Source: Mycobacterium colombiense (GTDB lineage: Bacteria; Actinomycetota; Actinomycetes; Mycobacteriales; Mycobacteriaceae). Taken from it: 64,000 nt of DNA. Shown here piece after piece: positions 1 to 9,667 of this stretch. The notes under the pieces are model-generated. The model saw nothing but the letters and a program-made list of their open reading frames with translations, searched no databases and was not told the origin of the DNA. Location of the stretch: the NCBI RefSeq assembly GCF_001953985.1, contig NZ_MBEI01000061.1, forward strand, positions 117,037 to 181,036. The letters are read 5' to 3'. Positions within the stretch are counted from its first letter, which is position 1. Each line of letters opens with the position of its first letter. The position numbers and the translations under genes are program-made.

Positions 1-1
1 A

Positions 2-172
2 CTGCGCAAGCGCGGTGAAGTCGAGCCGGCCGACGACGCGCAGGTCGTCTTGCTCAAGGAGATCCGCGACCTGCTCGCCCAGACCAACGGCGACTCGTCG
101 GGCAGGCACGGTGGCGTGAGCACCACGCCGCCGCCGGAGCACGGTCCCCGCGCGGAAGCCGAATCGAAATAA
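2..172 (+). CDS. mscL: MscL large-conductance mechanosensitive channel (C-terminal fragment)
   Basis: Only the last 56 codons lie in the window; the start is off the left edge. The visible protein has the cytoplasmic helix of MscL (EIRDLLAQTNGD) followed by a Pro-rich, hydrophilic tail ending in ESK and TAA. MscL forms a pentameric inner-membrane pore that opens under osmotic downshock. The tail closely resembles my memory of the M. tuberculosis protein (Rv0985c). It converges on moaB2, the same neighbour as in H37Rv. The pore-forming helices cannot be checked here. Confidence 0.85.
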   Translation: MRKRGEVEPADDAQVVLLKEIRDLLAQTNGDSSGRHGGVSTTPPPEHGPRAEAESK

Positions 173-209
173 CCCTCGCCGACGTCACCGGCTGGGCTAG
201 CGGCGGAGC

Positions 210-767
210 TTAAATCTCCAGGCTCGACAGCTGCCCGATGATCTGGGCCGCCAACGGATTCAGCGTCGCCATCCCGTCGCGCACGGCGTAGCGGGAACCG
301 GCCAGGTTGACCACCAGCGTGCTGCCGGACACCCCGGCCAGACCGCGTGACAATCCCGCATCGATGATGCCCGCCGACAGGCCCGAACCGCGGATAGCCT
401 CTGCGATACCGAGGATTTCGCGATCCAGGATCTCGCGGGTGGCCTCCGGAGTGACGTCGCGCGGCGTGACGCCCGTCCCGCCGACCGAGACGACCAGGTC
501 CACCCCGCCGATCACCGCGGTGTTCAGCGCGTTGCGGATCTCGATCTCGTCAGCGGCGACCGCGACCACACCGTCGACGACGAATCCCGCCTCGGTCAGC
601 AGCTCGGTCACCAGCGGACCGCTGTGGTCCTCGTCCCCGTGAGCGGTGCGATCGTCGACCACCACAACCAAAGCCCGGCCAACTACCAATTCCGCACCCG
701 TTTCCATGGGGGCAACCGTATATCCGAGCTCAGACAATCCCGTCGCCGAGGGTTCGTCCACCTTCAC
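210..767 (-). CDS. moaB2: Molybdopterin biosynthesis protein MoaB2/MogA family
   Basis: 185 aa, single MoCF_biosynth domain. Visible motifs are the GGTGVTPRD substrate loop (about residues 96-104) and the preceding ALVVVVDDRTAHGDEDHSGP segment typical of MogA/MoaB proteins, which adenylylate molybdopterin before molybdenum insertion. The start is GTG and shares its G with the TAG stop of pepD (TAGTG), so translation is probably coupled to pepD. This order (mprA, mprB, pepD, moaB2) matches Rv0981-Rv0984. Why a cofactor gene sits in a stress operon is not evident from sequence; MoaB2 proteins have also been linked to sigma-factor binding in mycobacteria, which I recall without certainty. Confidence 0.9.
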   Translation of the reverse strand: MKVDEPSATGLSELGYTVAPMETGAELVVGRALVVVVDDRTAHGDEDHSGPLVTELLTEAGFVVDGVVAVAADEIEIRNALNTAVIGGVDLVVSVGGTGVTPRDVTPEATREILDREILGIAEAIRGSGLSAGIIDAGLSRGLAGVSGSTLVVNLAGSRYAVRDGMATLNPLAAQIIGQLSSLEI

Positions 768-2290
768 TACTGATCCGCCTTCCCGAGGGTGACTGGCAAT
801 GTCCGGCTGCCGCCACCAGCGGGATCCTGGAACGTCAGCGAGATCTTGTCGCCGGGCGCCTTGGATCGCACCGCCGCGACCAGCGCGTCGGCGCTGTTGA
901 TCGGCCGGTCGTCGACCTTGGTGACGACCACGTTCTTGGGTACGCCCGCGGATGCCGCCGCGCCGCCCGCGACGACATCGACGACCTTGGCGCCGGGGGT
1001 GCCCTTGTCGTTGGTCACCTGCACGCCGAGCGAGGCGTGAGACGCCTTGCCGGTGGCGATCAGCTCATCGGCGATGCGCTTGGCCTGATCGACCGGAATC
1101 GCGAAGCCCAGGCCGATCGAACCGCTCTGGGCATCCGGCGAGTCGGCGCCCAGCGTGGCGATGGCCGAGTTGACGCCCACCAGCTGGCCGTTCATGTTGA
1201 CCAGCGCGCCACCGGAGTTACCGGGGTTGATCGCTGCGTCGGTCTGAATCGCGTCCAGCACCGTGTTCTGGTTGCCCGACTCACCGGTGGTCGACACCGG
1301 CCGGTTCAGCGCGCTGACGATGCCGGTGGTCACCGTGCCCGACAGACCCAACGGCGACCCGATCGCGACGACCGGCTGGCCGACGCGAAGGTCCGACGAG
1401 GAACCCAGCGAGATGGGCGTGAGCCCGGACATGCCCTGCACCCGAATCACCGCGATATCGCTGGTGGGGTCCGCGCCGACCACCGTGAACGGTGAGGTGC
1501 GACCGTCAGAGAAGGTCACCGTCGTCTTGGCCGTCGGGGCGCCGGCACCGGCGCCGCCCGGACCACCCGGGATGCCGGGAGGCGCGGGAGCCGAGGGCGG
1601 AGCGCCCGGAGCGCCGCCGGGCCCCTTGGGCGGTCCCGCCGCGGCGGCGACCACGTGGTTGTTCGTCAGGATGAGCCCGTCGGTGGACAGGACGATGCCG
1701 GAGCCCTCTTCGGACTGACGCCCGATGTCCGTCTCGAGCATCACGACGCTGGGCACCACCTTCGAGGCGACCCCCTCGACGCTGCCAGGCGGCATGTTCG
1801 CGGCCGGGACGCTGGGCGCCGCGCCGATGACCCGCCCGCCGCCGTTCCCGGTCGCGTGCGTGCCGAGCTCGACCGCCGTCGCCGCGGCACCGCCGATACC
1901 GGCCGACACCACCGCGATGGCTACTGCGCCGACGACCAACAGGCCTGTGCGAGAACGTTTTTGGGGTTCCGGTGGGACAGGCATTCCGGGCAGCATGCCG
2001 GGCATCGGACCCGTGCCGGTGCCTCCCGGGATCGGGCCCGCGCCGGTTCCGCCGGGGATCCGACCCGGCCCGGTGTTGCTGAAGGGCTCGTAGGGCGGAC
2101 GGAACTGCGTGGTCGGCGTTGACGAGGGCTGCGACCGATAGCGCCAGTCATATTGCTGGTTGTACGGCTGCTGTTGTCCCGGGGCGTAGCCGGAGGACCC
2201 CGCATGGCTCGGGACGTGCGCAGGCTGATTCGGCGCGGGGGGGTATCCCGGCTGCTGCGGCGGTGGCGAATACCTCGGGTCATTCGTCAT
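767..2290 (-). CDS. pepD: PepD, HtrA-family membrane-anchored serine protease with PDZ domain
   Basis: 507 aa. The order is a cytoplasmic Pro/Gly/Gln-rich N-terminus (1-112), one membrane segment (about 115-140), a trypsin-like domain with triad H212 (TNNHVV), D278 (SDIAVIR) and S359 (GNSGGAL), then a C-terminal PDZ domain (about 420-505). It degrades or holds misfolded envelope proteins and feeds back on MprAB/SigE signalling in M. tuberculosis. Between H212 and D278 lies a Pro/Gly/Ala-rich stretch of about 40 residues (217-256), longer than I recall for the 464-aa M. tuberculosis protein. The ATG at 2290 is 72 bp after the mprB stop. A candidate MprA box lies just upstream, inside mprB. Confidence 0.95.
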   Translation of the reverse strand: MTNDPRYSPPPQQPGYPPAPNQPAHVPSHAGSSGYAPGQQQPYNQQYDWRYRSQPSSTPTTQFRPPYEPFSNTGPGRIPGGTGAGPIPGGTGTGPMPGMLPGMPVPPEPQKRSRTGLLVVGAVAIAVVSAGIGGAAATAVELGTHATGNGGGRVIGAAPSVPAANMPPGSVEGVASKVVPSVVMLETDIGRQSEEGSGIVLSTDGLILTNNHVVAAAAGPPKGPGGAPGAPPSAPAPPGIPGGPGGAGAGAPTAKTTVTFSDGRTSPFTVVGADPTSDIAVIRVQGMSGLTPISLGSSSDLRVGQPVVAIGSPLGLSGTVTTGIVSALNRPVSTTGESGNQNTVLDAIQTDAAINPGNSGGALVNMNGQLVGVNSAIATLGADSPDAQSGSIGLGFAIPVDQAKRIADELIATGKASHASLGVQVTNDKGTPGAKVVDVVAGGAAASAGVPKNVVVTKVDDRPINSADALVAAVRSKAPGDKISLTFQDPAGGGSRTLPVTLGKADQ

Positions 2291-2362
2291 GTCGCTAAGT
2301 CGCTCTTCCTCTATCTCAGTGTTTCGGCAAGTCGACGGCTGGGTTCAACAGTAGCCGCAGAC

Positions 2363-3931
2363 CTACCTTGCCCGCGCGGACTGAGAGTCCACTGAGATAA
2401 CGTTCGCCGATTCCCGAGAGTTCGCCTCGTCGGCCGCCGCCGCTTTAGCGTGGTCAGTCGCCGCGTCTACCTGGTCGGTTTGCGGCTCGCCGGCCGCAGT
2501 GGAATACGTCGAGGCGGGCAAGGGCCGGCCGGGCAGCAGCACATAGAAGGACGTCCCCGGGGGCTGGCCGCCCGGAACGGTGTCCTCGACGCGCAGCATC
2601 CCCCCGTGGTTGAGCACGACCTTTTTGACGATCGCCAGCCCAAGTCCGGAACCCGGCATCGCGCGTGCGGTCATCGAGCGGTAGAACCGCTCGAACACCA
2701 GGCGGCGCTCCTGGGGCGGGATGCCGGGGCCGTGGTCGGCTATCACCAGTTCCGCGTGCGACGGGTCGAGCTGGCGCATCGTGACGCCGACGTGCCCGCC
2801 GGGCGGGCTCCACTTGGCGGCGTTGTCGAGCAGGTTCAGGACCGCGCGCGACAACCCGGCGGCGTCGCCGTACATCTGCCACGGCGTCACATCGACGTCG
2901 AACTGAATGTCGTTGCGCCGCCGCCTGACTCGCTCCAGGCTGCGATCGATGACCTCGGACATGTCGACTTGTTCGTGCACCACCTGGCCGGCGTCATCGC
3001 GGGTGAGGTCCACCAAATCGCCTACCAGCGTTGACAATTCCTCGATCTGCGCGATGACATCGGTGCGTAGGTCGACCATCTCCTGCTCGGGCAGGCGCGG
3101 CGCCCCCGGCTCCATCGCGGCCATCAGCAGCTCGACATTGGTCCGCAGCGACGTCAGCGGCGTGCGCAGTTCGTGCCCGGCGTCGGTGACCAGCCGCGCC
3201 TGCCGCTCCCGGGACTCGGCGAGCGCGCGCAGCATCAGGTTGAACGACTCGGTGAGCCTCGCCAATTCGTCGCTACCGAACACGGGAATGGGTCTCAGGT
3301 CGTCGGTGCGCGCCACCCGCTCGGCCGCCTCGGTCAGCCGCGCCACCGGGCGCAGCCCGGCCCGGGTGACCATGCCGCCCGCGACCGCGGCGACCGCCAC
3401 ACCCACACCGCCGACGATCAGCAGCACCCAGCGCAGCCGGTTCATCACCGCCTCGGTGGGCTTGAGGCTCTTGGAGATCAGCAACGAGGTGCCGTTCTGC
3501 AGGTGCACCGCGAGGATTCGCTGATCGCCGGCGGTGCGCCGCGACATGAACAAGTCACCGTGGATGACCGCTTTTTCCGGCGAGCCGACCGGCAGGGTCT
3601 GACCCGGCTGCTGGGCGGTATAGATCGCGTGGCCCGGGTTCACCAGCATCGCGTTGACGTCGGAATACGCGGTGCCCTCGATCGCCTTGCCCGGGTCGGC
3701 GGCCAGTGAACCGCTGGCGATCAGCAGTTGCGCCCGGCTCTGTAACTGATTGTCGATGTCGCTGTACAGCGCGGCCGAGATCACCGCGTAGACGGCGAAG
3801 GCCATCAACACGACGACCATGGCCACCATCGACATGGCCAGCAGCATCACCCGCCACCGCAACGACAGGGATGGCGTTGCGCGCAACGGTGGGCGCATCG
3901 GTGGACGTTGAGGCCGGGGGAACCGGATCAT
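2363..3931 (-). CDS. mprB: MprB sensor histidine kinase
   Basis: 522 aa from the ATG at 3931. There are two membrane segments (about residues 28-55 and 166-188) bracketing an extracytoplasmic sensor region, then HAMP, a HisKA domain with DAGHELRTPLT (phospho-His 253) and a HATPase_c domain with the N box (NLLDNAAKWS), DHGPGIP and GSGLGLAIV. It phosphorylates MprA in response to envelope stress; in M. tuberculosis it controls sigE, sigB and pepD. Start choice is uncertain: an in-frame ATG at 3982 would overlap mprA by 35 bp, and another at 3898 gives 511 aa, closer to the 504 aa I recall for H37Rv. No strong ribosome site separates these. Confidence 0.95.
   Translation of the reverse strand: MIRFPRPQRPPMRPPLRATPSLSLRWRVMLLAMSMVAMVVVLMAFAVYAVISAALYSDIDNQLQSRAQLLIASGSLAADPGKAIEGTAYSDVNAMLVNPGHAIYTAQQPGQTLPVGSPEKAVIHGDLFMSRRTAGDQRILAVHLQNGTSLLISKSLKPTEAVMNRLRWVLLIVGGVGVAVAAVAGGMVTRAGLRPVARLTEAAERVARTDDLRPIPVFGSDELARLTESFNLMLRALAESRERQARLVTDAGHELRTPLTSLRTNVELLMAAMEPGAPRLPEQEMVDLRTDVIAQIEELSTLVGDLVDLTRDDAGQVVHEQVDMSEVIDRSLERVRRRRNDIQFDVDVTPWQMYGDAAGLSRAVLNLLDNAAKWSPPGGHVGVTMRQLDPSHAELVIADHGPGIPPQERRLVFERFYRSMTARAMPGSGLGLAIVKKVVLNHGGMLRVEDTVPGGQPPGTSFYVLLPGRPLPASTYSTAAGEPQTDQVDAATDHAKAAAADEANSRESANVISVDSQSARAR
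2380..2398 (-). promoter_or_regulatory. Candidate MprA box upstream of pepD, inside the 3' end of mprB
   Basis: Two 8-mers in direct repeat, ACTGAGAG-TCC-ACTGAGAT on the + strand (ATCTCAGT-GGA-CTCTCAGT in the direction of the genes). The 8-3-8 layout is that described for MprA boxes. It lies about 90-108 bp before the pepD start and within the last codons of mprB. Confidence 0.5.
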
Positions 3932-3947
3932 CGCGGGACCCGCATCG

Positions 3948-4637
3948 TCACGGGGGCGTCTCCCGAAGGACGTAACCCACACCGCGCACGGTGTGGATCA
4001 GCCGCGGCTCACCATCGGCTTCGGTCTTGCGCCGCAGATAGCCCACGTAGACCTCGAGCGCGTTGCCCGAGGTGGGGAAGTCGAATCCCCAGACCTCCTC
4101 GAGGATGCGGCTGCGGGTGAGCACCCGGCGCGGATTGGCGATCAGCATCTCCAGCAGCGCGAATTCGGTGCGGGTCAGGCTGATCCGGCGCTGTCCGCGG
4201 GTGACCTCGCGGGTGACCGGGTCCAGCGTCAGGTCGGAGAACGTCATCGCCACCGAATCGGCGTCCTCGTCCTCCGGCTTGGTGCGACGCAGCAGCGCGC
4301 GCATCCGGGCCAACAGCTCTTCCAGGGCGAACGGCTTCGGCAGGTAGTCGTCGGCGCCGGCGTCCAGGCCGGCGACCCGCTCCGACACCGAATCGCGCGC
4401 GGTGAGCACCAGGATGGGCAGGTCGTCACCGGTGCTGCGGAGCTGACGGCACACCTCGAGGCCGTCCAGGCGCGGCATCATCACATCCAGGACGAGGGCA
4501 TCGGGCCGCTCGTTCGCGATCATTTCGAGGGCTTCGACCCCGTCATGGGCCAACTCAACGGAGTAGCCGTTGAAGGACAACGACCTACGCAGCGACTCGC
4601 GCACGGCGCGATCGTCGTCAACGACCAGTATTCGCAC
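3948..4637 (-). CDS. mprA: MprA response regulator (OmpR/PhoB family)
   Basis: 229 aa, GTG start. The receiver domain has the acidic pocket D7/D8, phospho-acceptor D51 (LVLDVMMP) and the conserved Lys in LPKPF. The C-terminal winged helix carries RTEFALLEML and YVGYLRRK. It is the partner of MprB and controls stress sigma factors and its own operon in M. tuberculosis. A direct repeat resembling an MprA box lies 23 bp upstream of the start, consistent with autoregulation. Confidence 0.97.
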   Translation of the reverse strand: MRILVVDDDRAVRESLRRSLSFNGYSVELAHDGVEALEMIANERPDALVLDVMMPRLDGLEVCRQLRSTGDDLPILVLTARDSVSERVAGLDAGADDYLPKPFALEELLARMRALLRRTKPEDEDADSVAMTFSDLTLDPVTREVTRGQRRISLTRTEFALLEMLIANPRRVLTRSRILEEVWGFDFPTSGNALEVYVGYLRRKTEADGEPRLIHTVRGVGYVLRETPP

Positions 4638-4659
4638 GGACCCTAGTTTCGTCCCACCG

Positions 4660-4678
4660 CCTGAGACTGACCTGAGAG
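4660..4678 (-). promoter_or_regulatory. Candidate MprA box (autoregulatory) upstream of mprA
   Basis: On the + strand CCTGAGAC-TGA-CCTGAGAG, i.e. CTCTCAGG-TCA-GTCTCAGG in the gene direction: two near-identical 8-mers with 3-bp spacing. This matches the published layout of MprA boxes as I recall it and shares the CTCAG core with the site at 2380-2398. Confidence 0.65.
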
Positions 4679-4694
4679 GCGCGCCGGGAGGGGC

Positions 4695-4750
4695 CTAGCG
4701 GCGGGCGCAAGCGCGGCGAAGCCGGGCGCAGCGGGCCGCCGCCATCAGGC
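4695..4750. repeat. GC-rich dispersed intergenic repeat, copy 1
   Basis: Contains CTAGCGGCGG, CGCAAGCGCGG (4706-4716), then GCCGGGCGCAGCGGGCCGCC (4721-4740) and CATCAGGC. The same 20-mer recurs exactly at 42052-42071, with CGCAAGCGCGG at 41988-41998 and CATCAGGC after it. It lies between mprA and rpmF and has no coding potential that I would support. Confidence 0.7.
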
Positions 4751-4924
4751 CTAGCGGCGGTCGAGGTCGATCAGACCGAGGCGGGCCGCCTTGAGCAGCC
4801 GCCGGGGCACCTTGTGCCGCTGACCTGCGACCGTCACACCGACGAGTTCGGTCTTCTCGGCCTTCCACTGCGCGCGCCGGCTACGGGTGTTCGCGCGCGA
4901 CATTCTGCGCTTGGGTACGGCCAT
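4751..4924 (-). CDS. rpmF: 50S ribosomal protein L32
   Basis: 57 aa starting [17 protein letters not shown] and ending LGLIDLDRR, a typical actinobacterial L32. It is a basic structural protein of the large subunit. No Cys-X2-Cys pairs are present, so this is the zinc-independent form. It matches the position of Rv0979A in H37Rv. The PE_PGRS genes that surround it there are absent here; the 270 bp upstream hold only the promoter region of the next, divergent operon. Confidence 0.95.
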
Positions 4925-5112
4925 GGTCGGGCCTAACTCCTCAATGTGGGACTTGCAGTTCCGGCATGTCGCGCGGCGTGGCCGGTGGGCCGAACGGGCG
5001 ACGATCGCACATCAGGATAGTCGCTGGTCCGCCTATGGCCAAAATGGACGCCCGCGCGCCGATCCCCTGCCCGCCGGGCGCGCCGCGGCCACCCCGTTCC
5101 GAAGTGGGATCC

Positions 5113-5141
5113 TTGACGTGACACCGCCGGTACCCGCTAAC
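5113..5141 (+). promoter_or_regulatory. Candidate promoter of the AtuA-fadE13-accD2-accA2-fadE12-echA7 operon
   Basis: TTGACG (5113-5118), 17 bp, then GCTAAC (5136-5141); TAACCT at 5138 is an alternative -10. It lies 54 bp before the ATG at 5195. The rest of 4925-5112 shows no gene. Confidence 0.4.
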
Positions 5142-5143
5142 CT

Positions 5144-5171
5144 ACCGGTTGGTTGGTTGGTCCGAACCGGT
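5144..5171. promoter_or_regulatory. Inverted repeat, candidate operator of the acyl-CoA operon
   Basis: ACCGGTT (5144-5150) and AACCGGT (5165-5171) are perfect 7-bp inverted arms, 14 bp apart. Three GGTT units lie between them. The position, just downstream of the putative -10, suits a repressor, but no regulator gene is adjacent. Confidence 0.45.
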
Positions 5172-5194
5172 GAATCCCCGAATGGAGGACAGGC

Positions 5195-6921
<1,727 letters not shown>

Positions 6922-6925
<4 letters not shown>

Positions 6926-8070
6926 GTATCTGGAACACGCCCGAACGCGAACAGCTGCGAAAGACGGTGCGCTCGTTCGCAGAACGCGAGATCCTGCCCC
7001 ACGTCGACGAGTGGGAGCGCACCGGTGACCTGCCGCGCGAATTGCACCGCAGCGCCGGGGCCGCCGGGCTGCTGGGAGCGGGCTTCCCCGAATCGGTCGG
7101 CGGCGGTGGCGGCGACGGCGCCGACGCGGTGATCATCTGCGAGGAGATGCATCAGGCCGGAGCGCCGGGCGGCGTGTTCGCGTCGCTGTTCACCTGCGGC
7201 ATCGCGGTGCCGCACATGATCGCTTCGGGCGATCAGCGGCTGATCGAGGAGTTCGTCCGCCCGACACTGGCCGGCGAGATGATCGGCTCGCTGGCCATCA
7301 CCGAACCCGGCGGCGGTTCCGACGTCGGGCATCTGAGGACCTCGGCTGAGCGCGACGGTGACCACTACGTCGTCAACGGCGCCAAGACGTACATCACCTC
7401 CGGGGTCCGCGCCGACTACGTGGTCACCGCGGTGCGCACCGGGGGTGCCGGCGCGGGCGGGGTTTCGCTGCTGGTGGTCGAGAAGGGCACGCCGGGCTTC
7501 GAGGTGACCCGCAAGCTGGACAAGATGGGCTGGCGGTCCTCGGATACCGCCGAGTTGTCCTATACCGACGTCCGCGTGCCGGTGACCAACCTGGTCGGCG
7601 CCGAAAACAGTGGCTTCGCCCAGATCGCGCAGGCCTTCGTCTCCGAACGCATCGGCCTTGCCGCACAGGCGTATTCGAGCGCCCAGCGGTGCCTGGACCT
7701 GACGGTGCAGTGGTGTCGCGACCGCGAAACGTTTGGCCGCCCATTGATATCGCGGCAGTCGGTGCAGAACACGTTGGCCGAGATGGCCCGTCGCATCGAC
7801 GTCGCCCGGGTCTACTCGCGCAGCGTGGTGGAGCGCCAGCTCGCCGGCGAGACCAACCTGATTCCGCAGGTGTGTTTCGCCAAGAACACCGCCGTCGAGG
7901 CCGGCGAATGGGTGGCCAACCAAGCCGTCCAGCTGTTCGGCGGCATGGGCTATATGGCCGAATCCGAGGTGGAACGCCAATACCGGGACATGAGGATCCT
8001 GGGCATCGGCGGGGGAACCACCGAGATCCTCACCGCGCTGTCCGCCAAACTGCTGGGATTCCAATCATGA
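6922..8070 (+). CDS. fadE13: Acyl-CoA dehydrogenase FadE13
   Basis: 382 aa. Start chosen at the ATG overlapping the previous TGA; the same reading frame is open far upstream, but that stretch is a shadow of the AtuA gene. Acyl-CoA dehydrogenase features are LAITEPGGGSDVGHLRTSA (FAD/substrate loop), the KTYITSG segment and the C-terminal QLFGGMGYMAESEVERQYRDMRI motif. It oxidises an acyl-CoA to the 2-enoyl-CoA with FAD. In the operon it would make the alpha,beta-unsaturated substrate for the AccD2/AccA2 carboxylase, as isovaleryl-CoA or citronellyl-CoA dehydrogenases do. It ends in an ATGA overlap with accD2. Confidence 0.9.
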
Positions 8071-9662
8071 CCGTGCTGCAGTCCACCCTCGACTCTGAGG
8101 CCCCCGTCTTCACCGACGCGGCGGCGGCGGCGATCACGAAACTCGAGGAGATCGACACCGAGCTGGCCAATGCGCTGGCCGGCGGCGGGGCCAAATACGT
8201 TGAGCGCCATCATGACCGCGGCAAGCTGACGGCGCGCGAACGCATCGAACTGCTCGTCGACCAGGACTCGCCGTTCCTGGAGCTCAGTCCGTTGGCCGCC
8301 TGGGGCAGCGCCTTCAAGGTCGGCGCCAGCACGGTCACCGGCATCGGCGTGGTCGAAGGCGTGGAATGCATGATCGTCGCCAACGACCCGACGGTCAAAG
8401 GCGGCACCAGCAACCCGTGGACCCTGAAGAAGATCCTGCGGGCCAACCAGATCGCGTTCGAGAACCGGCTACCGGTCATCTCCCTGGTGGAATCCGGCGG
8501 CGCCGACCTGCCCACGCAGAAGGAGATCTTCATTCCGGGCGGGCGGATGTTCCGCGACCTGACCCGGCTGTCGGCGGCCGGGATCCCCACCATCGCACTG
8601 GTATTCGGCAACTCCACCGCGGGCGGTGCCTACGTCCCGGGCATGTCCGACCACGTGGTGATGATCAAGGAACGTTCCAAGGTCTTCCTCGCGGGTCCCC
8701 CACTGGTGAAGATGGCCACCGGTGAGGAATCCGACGACGAATCGCTCGGCGGCGCCGAAATGCACGCCCGGGTCTCGGGTTTGGCCGACTACTTCGCCGT
8801 CGACGAACTCGACGCGATCCGGATCGGCCGCCGCGTCGTCGCCCGGCTGAACTGGGTCAAGCAGGGGCCGAAGCCCAAACCGGTCACCGCGCCGCTGTTC
8901 GACACCGAGGAACTCATCGGCATCGTGCCCGCGGATCTGCGCATCCCGTTCGATCCGCGGGAAGTGATCGCCCGGATCGTCGACGGCTCCGAATTCGACG
9001 AATTCAAGCCGCTGTACGGGTCCTCGTTGGTGACGGGCTGGGCCCAGTTACACGGCTATCCGATCGGCATCCTGGCCAACGCGCGCGGCGTGCTGTTCAG
9101 CGAGGAGTCCCAGAAGGCCACCCAGTTCATCCAGCTGGCCAACCGCTCCAACACGCCACTGTTGTTCTTGCACAACACCACCGGCTACATGGTGGGCAAG
9201 GATTACGAAGAGGGCGGGATGATCAAGCACGGCTCGATGATGATCAATGCCGTGTCCAATTCGACCGTCCCGCACATCTCCCTGCTGATCGGCGCGTCCT
9301 ACGGCGCGGGCCACTACGGCATGTGCGGCCGCGCCTACGATCCGCGGTTCCTCTTCGCGTGGCCGACCTCGAAGTCCGCGGTAATGGGTGGCGCCCAGCT
9401 GTCGGGCGTGTTGTCGATCGTCGCCCGCGCGGCCGCCGAGGCGCGCGGCCAGCAGGTCGACGAGGAGGCCGACGCGGCGATGCGGGCCGCGGTCGAGGGC
9501 CAGATCGAAGCCGAGTCGCTGCCGCTGGTGTTGTCCGGGATGCTCTACGACGACGGGGTGATCGACCCACGCGATACCCGCACGGTATTGGGAATGTGTC
9601 TGTCCGCCATCGCGAATGGCCCGATCAAGGGGACGTCGAACTTCGGCGTCTTCCGGATGTGA
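8067..9662 (+). CDS. accD2: Acyl-CoA carboxylase beta subunit AccD2 (methylcrotonyl/geranyl-CoA carboxylase type)
   Basis: 531 aa carboxyltransferase, two crotonase-like halves. The N-terminal half has the STAGGAYVPGMSD oxyanion region (183-195) and the C-terminal half GASYGAGHYGMCGRAYDPRF. Length and motifs match methylcrotonyl-CoA/geranyl-CoA carboxylase beta subunits rather than propionyl-CoA carboxylase. Where methylcrotonyl enzymes read HFGR, this protein reads PGGR (157-160); I note this because specificity between the two substrates is reported to depend on a Phe/Gly change, but I cannot confirm that this is the same position. It overlaps fadE13 (ATGA) and ends 5 bp before accA2. Confidence 0.9.
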   Translation: MTVLQSTLDSEAPVFTDAAAAAITKLEEIDTELANALAGGGAKYVERHHDRGKLTARERIELLVDQDSPFLELSPLAAWGSAFKVGASTVTGIGVVEGVECMIVANDPTVKGGTSNPWTLKKILRANQIAFENRLPVISLVESGGADLPTQKEIFIPGGRMFRDLTRLSAAGIPTIALVFGNSTAGGAYVPGMSDHVVMIKERSKVFLAGPPLVKMATGEESDDESLGGAEMHARVSGLADYFAVDELDAIRIGRRVVARLNWVKQGPKPKPVTAPLFDTEELIGIVPADLRIPFDPREVIARIVDGSEFDEFKPLYGSSLVTGWAQLHGYPIGILANARGVLFSEESQKATQFIQLANRSNTPLLFLHNTTGYMVGKDYEEGGMIKHGSMMINAVSNSTVPHISLLIGASYGAGHYGMCGRAYDPRFLFAWPTSKSAVMGGAQLSGVLSIVARAAAEARGQQVDEEADAAMRAAVEGQIEAESLPLVLSGMLYDDGVIDPRDTRTVLGMCLSAIANGPIKGTSNFGVFRM

Positions 9663-9667
9663 GCCCC

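Noticed and set aside
4933..5124. 63-aa minus-strand frame between rpmF and the AtuA-like gene
   Set aside because: Arg/Gly-rich, no ribosome site, overlaps the promoter region.
9323..9667. Upstream extension of accA2
   Set aside because: It overlaps accD2, is Arg-rich, and the biotin-carboxylase N-terminus begins at 9668.
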